A stretch of DNA of 64,000 nucleotides from Glossina fuscipes (lineage: Eukaryota; Arthropoda; Insecta; Diptera; Glossinidae). The stretch's first letter is position 1. Each line of letters starts with the position of its first letter. Of this stretch, positions 51,217 through 62,850 are shown piece after piece. The notes beneath the pieces were generated by a model, which made no database searches, was not told the DNA's origin, and saw nothing but the letters and a program-made list of their open reading frames with translations. The translations under genes were made by a program, and so were the position numbers. The stretch lies in assembly GCF_014805625.2 (NCBI RefSeq), contig NW_023998439.1:712846-776845 (forward strand). Direction: 5' to 3'.

Positions 51217-51775
51217 ACAAGTAAGAAAATTATATTCGGCGGGAGCCGAATCTCGCATATCCACTACTATACTTTTCGCATTCAACTCTTCAAGTTCTTT
51301 TATTTGATACCCATATCGCTGGCATTATTAAGAAAAAACTAATCGCGGCGCCCACGAAATTCATTTTAGACTTAAACCATTTTTAGGCAGTTGGGCATTT
51401 GGGGAGTGTACAAAATAGTTTTAAGCGTTTTGTCTTGTTTGCCTTATGATAAATAAATTTTAAAACTCAAAAAAGTGAACTCAAAACTCAAAAAGTTGCT
51501 GCTCTGACCGTTTTGACCAATTCTCAATGTCAACCTGCGGGTACAAAAACTTCCAATGTCTCTACCAAATTTGAAGTGGGTATCGTCATTTTTACGATCA
51601 AGAGAGAGTCAACAACAAACACCACACAGACACACAGACGGACGTACATAGCCAAATCAAGTCAGAATTTCACGCTGATCGAGAATATATATATTTTATA
51701 GAGCCTCTGAAGGTTCCGTTTGGTAAAAAACAAATCAGTATACTCCCATCTTACAGCGGTGGGAATAAAAAAATA
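51217..51775 (+). repeat. dispersed repeat family A, longest copy with terminal hairpin
   Basis: Starts AACAAGTAAGAAAATTATA and carries a perfect 7-bp hairpin at 51234-51251 (ATTCGGC, loop GGGA, GCCGAAT), 17 bases from the end. It closes with CTTACAGCGGTGGGAATAAA. Shared internal blocks include TCTACCAAATTTGAAG and CAGACGGACGTACATAGCC. The terminal hairpin and terminus recall Helentron-type non-autonomous elements. Confidence 0.65.
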
Positions 51776-54700
51776 TGGCTTATGTGTAATAATTAATGCT
51801 TATTGGGATAAATAGGGGAATTGAAACTTTAACATTTTAGTTATTACAATAATTCCTATTGAACATCTTTATAATAACCCTACATCAATATTTATTTCTT
51901 GCTTCCCGTTATGTGTGATCTGATCGGTAATATAAGACAATAAGCTTTTTGAGCTATGAGCTATGTTCGCTGTTCCACCGCTTGTGGAGGCGAAGAAAAG
52001 TGGTATTGAAGATGGCCTTGATTAAAAAAAAATAGATGTAGTACGGTACGCATTGACTGTAGAAAACTTCATTCGAAATTTTATCGTGGAAAAGTGATAT
52101 TGAAAGTATGTGGGCCTAAGTTTATGCTTCGCAATCGAAAGGATCAGAAAACCGTAATATACTTTGAGTTTATCAAGCAACAGCATTATTGAGGGACAGT
52201 ACTAGCAACAACCAGTACAACTGAATTTAGCAACAAAGGCAAAAGAATGCTTAGTCGAATGTTGTGCAATTCTTCAAAGGAATTGTAGAAAGACTTAATG
52301 AAAATACAAAAAAAAAAAAATGAAAGATATTCTGTCCGTGTGATTGCTCGCCTGCTTGATAGAAATGCAAATGAAGTTTTTTCTCTGCAGATTCTTGGCT
52401 GATATAATATGCAAAATTCAGGACCTGAGCAGGACCTGAGGGGGCCAGCTACTTGCTACAGCTACTTTTGCCGGTCTTTACTGGCAACTAATCAATCAGT
52501 TCAATATAAATGAACGGCAGTAAGGCACGATTAGCTGTACCTTTTGTATCTTTGTTTACGAAACCCGATTATATAAGAAAGTGATGAGATAATATGTGCC
52601 AATCTGTTGTGTTGTGCCCTACTTTCTAACCGAAAGCACGCTTTATAAAAATTCGTAGCGTTCCTTACCTTCTTAGCTATCGCAGAAAAAATATGCTTGA
52701 TTAACTTACGTACCGATATGCTGGATTTTGAAATTGCGTTGAAAAATTTTATCAAAATTGAAAATGATGGGGATGGCCATCCTTTCTTCTGCGATGACAA
52801 CTTAAATAAGCTGAAGAGTAAAAGTTTTGATGTATTTAAATAGAAGCGTACTCTCATATATGGAAAAGTTTCTATTGCATCTATTTTAAGCGGATTATAA
52901 GCAAAACTTTTGCTAAATTAATTTTGTACAATTTATGGCATATATAGGGGTAAAGTAAAGTAAAACTTGTCCTCGACAACATTTATTATGCTCTTACATA
53001 TATTGAGCTCTAATAAATTTAATACCAATGAAATGGGCCATTACACTGATAACTAATTATTTACATTTGTTTATATATGTATATGGGGCAACGTGCTACC
53101 CGGTACGTTCTCGTAATTATACATGCTTGTATGTACATATATAAATGTTTATAAATATTTAACTTTATACTAAGATACAAAATACATATTGAAGTGAAGA
53201 TCTCCCTTGCAGAGAGACATATATATATATAAATATATATGACAGTATAACGAACTAACGGAACGAGGAAAATTGTAGTCTCGTAAAGAGATGAAATAAC
53301 AAAAAAAAAAAAGAAAAAAAAAAACAAGGAGGGAATAACAAAACCAACAAGTAAAATGGAAATAAGTATCTTTATAGGAATGTTTCTATGTACTTAAGTT
53401 AGCTTGTGTTTGTTTGGATTGAATATGAGAGTAGAGTTCTCTTCGATTGACTACTAAAGCATATGGTAATTGCCATCGATAACCGATTGACATATATTTT
53501 CTGTTTGTGCATATATATGTGTGTGCAAATGAATTGCGAACCAAACAGGTACGTAAGACTACTAATGGAAAAACTTTAATAAAAATGTCATACACATATG
53601 TGAGATAAAAGTGCTGCACGTAGCTAAACTATAATCTTGCTTTAATTGGAAGCATTAAAGCTACTAATGATTGGTGAAATTATTATAAAAAATTTTCAAT
53701 TGTTTTGTAAATAATATTTACTGCACTGAATACATACATAGATAGATATATGATTAAAATAGAGAATATTATTAGATAGAATATTAAGTCGGTTAAGTAT
53801 ATATTAGTCGTTTATAGGGCTTAGAGATGTTTAACAATTTGCGGAATAAAGGCAAAGTCTCTCTCTCTCTTGATTTTTTCTGGTTCGCAAATATGATACA
53901 AATAATGTATTATTTTTATATGAATATATCACATAACTACTATGTGGAAAAAACATTATAATCCATTACCTATCACATTAATAGCGTGGTACTAAAAGTT
54001 TTCAATTCAATTCAAAAAGGTTTCAAAAGCTAGCATTTGTGCTTATCATATAACGATGTTACTGCGTTAGTCTTGTCCGTTTGTCCGAAATTATGATTTG
54101 CATTTTCTAAAAACCCTGTAATCAACGAAAGCATCAACAGCCTGAATCCTCTTGGCTATAATTTATAAATACAAAAAACTCCTTGGCAGTAGCTTTGCAT
54201 TTGGAGGGAGGGGGAGGATTTGATTAAGAAAATCTCGTGGTATGGATACATTAAAGTAATGAATTTTGGAAAGGAAACCAGCTGACCTTTGGCCGGCTTT
54301 TTACAAATGAAGAAAACTGAAAATATCCAACGAAGATAATTGTGATTCACAAGCTATCTGTCAGAGAAATAACTAAGTCAATCCTATACACGTATGGGCA
54401 GAAAAATAGGTGCGATGTAGATTTTTTAATTTATATATCATAGAAATTGGAGAAGATAGGTTCCACAAAACTCACGTTTTTACATGTGGCAGAGCTGTTC
54501 AAAATTAATTCCCATCTCAAATCTCATTTGAGCTAATTCTTGCTGCAAACAGTTGTGAAGCTTTATATTGCTTTAGTAGGTTTTTCAGCTGGAGTGTGAA
54601 ATAGATGCGTCTTCTTTAAACTTGTAAAAAGTGAAGTGTTTTGCAAAATTTTACATTAAAAAAGGATTATGAACATAAATTTTTTTTTGTTTTAATGTTT

Positions 54701-55254
54701 ATAATAATATTAGATAGGTCGAGCACATCATTGTAGCCAAGAAAGAGTTTGACTTGATCACTAGCTTCGAAATTTGGGAAAAACTTACAAATATATTGAC
54801 GTATCACTAGGTCGATCACATAACTTGGTCACGAGGTGGTTTAAATCTCCCCTAAAAAAAATGTTGAGAGGCGCATTTAAAAGAACTCCTCCTGTTTCTG
54901 ATAATCGCGTTATGATTTGATAACTGATAATTTAGTAGTGTTCGCGCCAGAATAACATTTCAAAAATAGTGAAAGTACTGGGGCCGTAGAATATAATTCC
55001 TTTGGCACGTACTACTACCATGCCATGGTATCATCAAGAGAAAAAAATGAACGGCTACACAACATAGAAGAAAAGATTCGTTCCTGACAGAGAAAGTATG
55101 CAGACGAACTTGCGGTAGCTGCAACCAGCATCACATTTCTTAAAAACATTTACAAAAAGAAGAAAGAAAAGGAAAAGTATGCTCAAGAATAGAAGTGGCA
55201 AAAGCGAAAAACCAGTTATGATTGACAAGATGTAAGATAATTATAATAAAAACA
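51776..55254. other. gene-poor DNA
   Basis: No gene recognised. A segment at 55075-55200 is open for about 45 codons in one plus-strand frame (ADELAVAATSITFLKN then Lys/Glu-rich) and may be a relic of an ORF, but I cannot place it. Confidence 0.4.
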
Positions 55255-56290
55255 AGTAAAACCATTGTAGTCAGGTAATACGGACCCTTACATACCCTAC
55301 ATCAGTTTGCGCGCCTACATACCTTACAGTCTAGGAAAAGAAGAGCTATGTGATCTAAATTCGGTATTCGGAAAAATTTCTTTATCAATTTCCTACTACG
55401 GGCCAATTTTCATTATGAAATATTCCCCCTTTAATTCAGATTTTTTAACGACTTCGCTGAATAGGGCGTTATATGAGAAGTAGTCGAAAAAATGGAACGA
55501 TACAAACCGTTTCAACAAGCATCAGAATAACATATGTCTCAGAACATAAATATTTACATGGGCAGACCACAGATTATAGACAGACAAGCTTAACTATATA
55601 TACGGAGCGTGTTGTATACATCCGCATTAACTTGATATACTCTGTACCACAAGTGATAGTAAAGAGAGGAACGAACAAAGAGATGAGATGAGAACATGTA
55701 AAGACATGAGGAAAATTTGAATGATGGGTAGCAAATACGATGACATGCATATATAAGTGAGATTAACAGTCACAACTGTAAGGAGGGTCATAGGCTAACG
55801 TAAATTTACAGTTTAAATTCGCAATAAAATGCCCGAAGAAAAAAATTGCATTAATAAAAATTCTGGAATTTATGATTTAATATATTTTTATAGATCTTAA
55901 GAGTCATTACAATTTATTACTTTTCAATTTGATATTAAATTTAAAAACAAGTAAAAACACTTTCAACGGTATAGCCCATCATTGAATACTTCACGCAACT
56001 CTGCAATTATGTTTATATATCGTCTTGTCGCAGGTGTTACATGGGAAGTGGTGGAAAAAAGATTTAATTCGAGGATACTTCGCTGAAAACATCTTAAAAA
56101 TTCCGGCCTTTAGATTGAATGCAAGAAAAAAAGGCAGGCAGACGGATGGACGATAAGCGTAGATTAAGAGAATGCTTCTGAATCGATCGGTATAAAAAAT
56201 ATGGTTCTATTTCAAGCCCTTCTGAGTGTTGCATATATCCGCATAAACTTGATATACCCTTGTATCACAAATGATATAAGGTATAATAAA
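55255..56290 (+). repeat. two adjacent copies of dispersed repeat family C
   Basis: Copy 1 (about 55255-55680) and copy 2 (about 55945-56290) each begin AAAAACAAGTAAAA and end with a block reading CATCCGCATTAACTTGATATA or ATATCCGCATAAACTTGATA. A run of AGACAGAC/GGCAGACGGATGGAC type sequence precedes the end in both. The terminus links them to families A and B. Confidence 0.6.
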
Positions 56291-56904
56291 ACGCATTACT
56301 GGGACATAATACCGAGAATCATCAAAGAATTATTTAAGTACTATGGCTGTTACGACACAGAATTAAAAAAAAAAAGTGAAGAAGAAGTTGACTATAAATA
56401 AATCCTATATAGTTGCGACTTTCCGTCCGTCCGTCTTCTTTTACAATTACGTTATTCCACTCCTTTTTAAAAAAGGTTCGTATCATTGAATTGTGATTTT
56501 TAGTATACTCTAGGCTTTTTTTACAATTCTCAGGAAATCTATTACAAATTATTTACAGAAATTTAATAATAACTTTACAAGGTTTTAATTAGCTTTTATA
56601 TTACGATTCCACTCTCTTGACTTAATTTTCCACTGACTTTGCCTTCCGCAAATATTCTACTTGTATAATACGTTACAAGCTGGATACCATTTCTTAAATA
56701 CATCGCGACTCTTTTAATCCGTTAATCCTTTTTAGCTTTTCCGCTACATTTTTGCTAATTATTGTTAATCTTTTTGTCAATCGCTGCTGCATGATAAAGG
56801 TAATGAATGTGTACTTGCTTTACACGTTTCTTAAGAATTTTGTTTTTAGAAATTCAACTAATTTCCATGAAAAGTAAAATATTACGAGTGATACTGGCCT
56901 ATCA

Positions 56905-57180
56905 TTATACCCTCAAGCACTTGTGGAACAGGGTACACTAAGCTTGTGCGGATGTAGGTAAGATCCGGAAAGACTTGAGATAGACCCATCTTTTATGATA
57001 TTGGTCGATTGAGCTAGTGATTCTGAATGTCTGTCCGCCTCTGGGTTTTCGAAAATAAATATCAGAAAATGGGACCAAATTTCGTTTCAGAAAAGTCATA
57101 TCCTCATAGATTTTGATATGTAGCATGAAGGAATCGATTCCTATCATCCTGCAACATTACCGTTATTTGGAGTTGAATGT
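56905..57180 (+). repeat. dispersed repeat family B, partial copy
   Basis: Starts TTATACCCTCAAGCACTTG; this and the following GGAACAGGGTACACTAAG block parallel TATACCCGACATCATTTG at 36163 and the ACAGGATATATTAACTTAG that follows there. Confidence 0.55.
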
Positions 57181-60089
57181 GCGGTCAAGTTTTTATTTTT
57201 TTGCCTTATTCTTAATCGTACGGGAATGAGAAAAATATATTGGAAATTGAATGTGTATGTGAATGTGCATTTCTGGACGAATGCAAAAAACTTTACACAC
57301 TTTCCTTATGCCAAGCGATGTAAGGGAAATGAATTGTTTCGGTTTTCACATGATGAGAATTGAAAGAAAAAAATCATTGCGCCGTATGGTTGCTTGCAAG
57401 AAATGCAACATATCACATGTATTGTGCTAAGTAACAAGTGATATTCATTTATTTGCTATAGACTGCGTAACACATGGCAACAATAAACAAATAAATGTAC
57501 AATACTAATATGAAGACCGAGTAACATGACAAACAAAGTGTTTTATCCATGGACGGACACACAAGCAAGACACGTGTTAAAATTTTCACACAACATACGC
57601 CAGCACAACAGCACACAGTCAGACTTTTATGACGAAAGCATGTCTTTCTTTACAAGCAATATATCAACCATAACCAGGAAGAAGAGCAGCTAACGTAAAT
57701 ACATAATGCATAAGTGTGCTAACCAAGGGTCTGAGCATCATTTTTATGCATATATCTAAACTTTTCATATAGATAGCACGACAGGGAGCAATGCAGAGTG
57801 ACAAAAAAGGGGAGAAAGAAGGAGAGAAAAAATTTTTTTTTTAAATTTTATTTACAAGATTTATGGATTGCATTCTTCTGGGAAAATGCTAAAAAATGAA
57901 TAAAATATGATCCTGTATGAAAAATTTGATGAAATGAAGCTTTTTTTCGTGTACCTTTCTATCATATATAGATATGCATATATATATATATATATATATA
58001 TATGTAATATATAATATAGGTAAACGTATTTCAATAGGGATATGAATGTATATGGCGCGGAAAAGTTTTTAGAAAGTCTCTGAGGATGAATTATGAAAAT
58101 GAACACAGGAAGTAAAAGAAATAATTGAAAGCATATACACAAACATTTCCTATGTCGATTTTTAAAGAAAATTTTGCAAATTTGATAGAGACATTTTTTT
58201 TGAGAAAAATTAAAATTACATATAAAAATTTAATATCCTATAAATTATAGATGGTTCTGTTACATCAATATTATCGAGATAGGGATATGCAAAATTGTGT
58301 TTCGAGCTCGGTAATCTGATTGGCTTTTTGCATTGCTTTTCAGCTGTGCCTTGAAGTTGACTTTCATTTTCATACCCACCTCTGAAGGGTAGCGGTATTT
58401 TCTTTTTATCAAAATGTTTGCAACACTCAGGAGGAAGCCTCAGGGACTACGTACAAGCACGTATACATATTCTTGATCAGCATTAAATTTTGCATAGCCT
58501 CATGTCCTTCCGTATGTCCCCTGTTTGCTTGCATATTTTATTTGCCTATCTGTAATTATGTAATGGCTGTGGCGAACATTCGTTTGGTTGTAAGTCGTCC
58601 AAAAGTCCCGCGTCAGTACAAAGTAAAGTGATAAAACGCAAAAAAAAAAATGATTATTTTCCTCATTACGCCTAAATATATTTGCTGGTGCACGATTTCT
58701 CATGACTTGATGATAAAAATACGAATGACTCTTTGCTCAAAAAAGTATTAGGTTAGCACAAATCCTTATCTTTAATTCCCTTGGAAATATTGGCGAAAGT
58801 ATGCTTCAAAATAAGTATGAAGTGTTGCAATGTATTCTACGTATTAAAGGGTGTAGACGCTAAGAAGGTCAAATAGTTGTTGGAAGTCGTAGATGGCCAT
58901 CGGAAGTGAACGACTCGTGATATTGAATGAGTTATAAACAAAAAAAAAAAAAAAAAAAATTAAATTATGATGTATAATTTTATAGAGCATATCTCAAATT
59001 TTCTTCAAGGCAATGGAATTCGTGTTATTTTTCTGTCTAAGCATTTTTGGATTTTTTTTTGCAAACTTTAAAAATAATTTTTTTTTCATGTTTGCTTTTT
59101 GGATGAATCGGCTGCTATTTATATGTCCCTGGCTGTACACATCTTCTGAAAACTTCAAATTCTAACGGTTATAAATGAATCAATAAAATATTTTATATAT
59201 ATGCTTTTGCTTTCCTTGCTCGGCATAAAAATTGTAAGGTAGGCGTGACTTTCACTCGACCAGTACAATATTTCGGGTTGAAATATCACATAGCTGAGCT
59301 AAGCATTTCTGCCGAGCGTTCGACCAACATCTGTTATCGACAACAGATGACATTTTTCTTATTGCCTATCCTTAACTCTCGTTCCTCTCTTTCTAGCTTG
59401 TAAAGTTGTCGAGCAGCCTTTGAACTTTGTTTGTTTACCTCTTAACAATTATAATAAAGTTTCAGTAGTTAAGGATTTTCATATAAATAATAAAAATCGC
59501 TGACAAAAGACTATATAGAATAAAAAAATTAAGTAAAGGTTTTATTGACATAAATTATTTATAATTATTTCATTTTGACGCTAACATGTAGAGGGAATTA
59601 ATGGATTGAACTTATCCTGAATATAATTTCTTGTTTGCTATTTACTCGAATAGTGAATATAAACATTTGTTGAGTAAGGAAAACATTATAGACTAGATTC
59701 GTGTAGTCATCTGACATGATGATTTTGTTCTTCCACGATCTCACTTGATTTGTAACAATTTTACGTTTATCACTTCACACGTAGCATGAGTTTATGAAAA
59801 TTTCATTCCTTAAATCATTTTATTGCTTTATATATGCCATAAATATAGAATGAAATGAATGAATAATTTCTTGGCTTCGAAAATACATTTTTTCATAGGA
59901 AGTTTATGTTACTCAGTAGCTCAGTATTAGGTACTTGCATATATTTTGGTCATTTCCGCTTTTGAAAAAAAAAAAGCTTTCATTGAGAACACTTGGTACA
60001 TACATATATACTAAGAAAAATATTTTCCATCATTTTCGACAGTTTCCAGCAATATGTCTATACCTTGGTATTGGTTTGGCAGCAATGCA
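57181..60089. other. gene-poor DNA
   Basis: No gene recognised. (TA)n at about 57976-58003, a family A fragment on the minus strand at 58365-58515, an A-tract at 58940-58958, and a perfect 8-bp hairpin (CATCTGTT/AACAGATG) near 59328-59349. Confidence 0.5.
58365..58515 (-). repeat. dispersed repeat family A, fragment
   Basis: On the minus strand it shows GATCAAGAATATGTATAC, GAGGCTTCCTCCTGAGTGTT, GCAAACATTTTGAT and terminal GGTGGGTATGAAAA, matching the block order at 20480-20575. Confidence 0.6.
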
Positions 60090-60740
60090 ATTATTCTTCA
60101 GCCATGTCGAGTGCATTGATGAGTCGATCGATCATGAACAAGCGGTAAACAGAAGATGCTGTGTCTGGGTATTGCAAAACTTCCCATTCGTGCTATGTGT
60201 CTGTTAAACGTTATTGCTCGTCTTTTCTACCGCAATACATCGTTTCATTTGGTCAATTGATGTCCGTAGACATGTGTAGTAACAGTTTCTTTCGCTTTTA
60301 GCAGCTCGTAACCATCATATGCACAACAAAATTTTATTGCTATGAATATGCCGCTTCGGTGTCAGTGTGAGTGGCTCGCCTGGTCTAAATCATGACTTTT
60401 TGCGCTTGGGTTTGCCAGTCATAATGTGCTCTTCTTTTTTTTCTCTGGCAAGCCGTTTCAGTCAACTCGACTCAATCCCCCTTTTGGATCTATCAGAGAA
60501 ACAGCTGATTCACTAGGCCTTGTGAAAGTTCTTTGAATGTTTGGGTTTCGGTTTGCATTCAATAAGTCTTGCAATTCATTATCTTCGTCCTTTGTTCTTA
60601 ACATCATAATCATCATTTTTAAAGGGCTGAAACCAAAACCAATACTTAGGATATGGCATCACAGTACGCTTCCAAAAGTGTTTGATGGGCGTCGCCAGTA
60701 GATTGATTCCTTCAAATCAAATGAATACTGGAAACACTGA
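60090..60740 (-). pseudogene. decayed mariner transposase
   Basis: Read on the minus strand, pieces of a mariner transposase appear in correct order but in shifting frames with stops: an N-terminal helix-turn-helix block (DAHQTLLEAYCDA, then WFQPFKNDDYDVKNK), a second DNA-binding block (DEDNELQDLLNANRN), a relic of the strand before the second Asp (KILLCI, then a stop), and finally WEVLQYP...YRLF corresponding to WEVLxHPxYSPDLAPSDYHLF. The catalytic aspartates are lost in the last block. It differs from the intact element at 4127-5373 and is much older. Confidence 0.75.
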
Positions 60741-62149
60741 ATAACTGAACCAAACTAAATGGAAAATTCTTATTTTATTATAGAGTAAAATTGAAGCAAC
60801 TGTTGTGTCTATTGGCACTATGCATTAGTTTCTAATTTTCATTAATATATATCGCCGGTCAAAATACATGCAAGCACCTGTAATATATGCAGACATTCAA
60901 ATATGTTTATAAATAGAATACGTAGATTATTGTTATGAATTTGAAATGATTTTTATTTTTCATTTTTTTTTTTCCGTTTTGTTCATGCATACATTTACAT
61001 TCTACATAAAAACGTAGACTACATTCATACATCGTTGTAACATATGTTCTACAAATTTTCACCATAATCTCTCGTTGTCATATGATAGTTGTCCGACAAA
61101 AGTATTGAATAAAAGTTCATAAACACATAAATCTGTGTGCGTGTGTGTTATGCATATGAAATGCAATACAATCTCATGTGAATACATTTGCTTACGCACA
61201 CGTGCACAGTACAATTTTAATGGGAATGTTGTCACATTTAAAAAATATCTGTGGGCCTGTGTTCATATATATATATATATATATATGAAGTGCTTAGGAT
61301 TTTATCTATCTATTCATCGTTGCTATTTTCATGCGTTTGCGATGAATGTTTTTGTTTTTCAGCGATCAAAAGTGATCATCATTAGCAAGCACATCAATAA
61401 TGAATTTACAACATGTGTTCGACACATTTTCACATTGAAAGTGTATAAAGTAACGCGTATGTGAAAGTATGAAAATGTTTACATTTATCCGTGTAAGCTT
61501 CTTTTTCTCATTTATTTTTAAATTCAAAGCTTGAAATTTAATTGTAAGTAAGTGCTTAGTGTTATAATATCCTTGTACTATGGTGTTTTTAAATGAAGCT
61601 TCAATCTAAAGCATGTAAATTGGGTATCGTTGAGTACATTTAGTCGTAAATTTTTCCATATAATAGAATCGAGTGTTACTTTGACTTTAAATTTCAAGTT
61701 AATTGCGTAAACTTTTTAACATTTTTATGATGGCTATATCCGGCAGCAACAGTAAAAATTTATTAATTTTTTTGGTCAGCTAATAGCTTCAGCTTTACAG
61801 CTTCGCCTAAAATTCTCAAAAGCTTAAAACTTGTATATTTTCTTATCCTTTACCGCAGTTTGTGTAACGTTGTTATATTATTGTTAATGCCCTTGGTGCA
61901 GCTGTCGCACTTCTTCTCTAAATTTGAATTCCTTTTCTTATATTGAAACCACACGCTTTTCCTTTTCTTAATTAAATTCTATTACATATAAAAAGGAAAA
62001 CAATAAACAACAACACAAATGTTTAATATTATAATGACATCTATATATGATATCCACGTTGTAGGTTATATTGACCTTGAGATGTGTTACTTCGATGTCC
62101 TATTATTGCTGAAACAATTTAACAATCTTTCAAGAAATACATCCACTGT
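60741..62149. other. AT-rich DNA between two decayed transposons
   Basis: No gene recognised. (TA)n at about 61266-61286; the 109-codon frame over 61135-61464 runs through it and looks like chance. Confidence 0.5.
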
Positions 62150-62850
62150 AAAAACAACAATGAAATACCTAACGATGGTGAAGATATTTTTACAAAAGTA
62201 CATCCGATACGTTTCTAAATACCTCGGTACCGACAGAATTTCAGGCCATTGATGAAATTATATTAGCTTTCAAAGGCAAGCATAGAGTCAAACAGTATGA
62301 CAAATCCAAACGAAAGAAGTGAAGATTCAAAGCTTTGGGTAGAGCCTCTCAAAGTAGATCTGCATCGAAATGTAAGACGTCTCTCGATGTCTATCTCTCT
62401 CTCTCCCCAAATATTAACAAAGAATAGTACTGCGCTGCGACTATGTGAAGGCTTAGAGATTGGAATCCATAAACTATTTTTGGATAATCTATTCTGCCAA
62501 CGAGTATATTCGTCATGGATGCTTTAAGAATAACTAGAATATCTGCTGGTTCTAGCAAGCTCGTTGTAGAAAAGTATTTCCGTTGGCATGAGCAAGAATC
62601 AATTTCTGTTGCCTTATCTTCTAAAAATATAACACTGCTAAGGTGATCTCTCAGTTATATCACTCGCATGATTTCTTGTTACGCCGGTGCGCAACTTGAG
62701 GAAAATGTACAAAGATGGGATCATAAAAAGAAGAAATACATAGCAAGAATTGTTGTTGCAAAAGTATATAATCATAAATTTGTAAGGGATGTAGATACAT
62801 GTGATCATATGATGACATCGCCACTTGCTAAGCTCATCGATCCACCATAA
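62150..62850 (+). pseudogene. decayed piggyBac-like transposase
   Basis: Blocks of the piggyBac (DDE_Tnp_1_7) transposase occur in order in alternating frames: EDIFTKVHPIRF at 62180 (compare DxLYKxRPxxD), FQAIDEIILAFKGKHRVKQY at 62239 (compare IDExMxxFKGRxxxKQY), LRLCEGLEIGIHKLFLDNLF around 62430-62490 (compare HxxxxDNFFTS), and VQRWDHKKKKYI at 62707 followed by YNHKFVRDVDTCDHM (compare YNxxMGGVDxxD). At least three frameshifts and several stops break it. The element is dead; terminal repeats were not identified. Confidence 0.8.

Noticed and set aside
59935..60207. 90-codon plus-strand frame with a hydrophobic segment and an acceptor-like site, resembling a membrane exon
   Set aside because: Most of its non-repetitive part is the antisense of the decayed mariner at 60090-60740.
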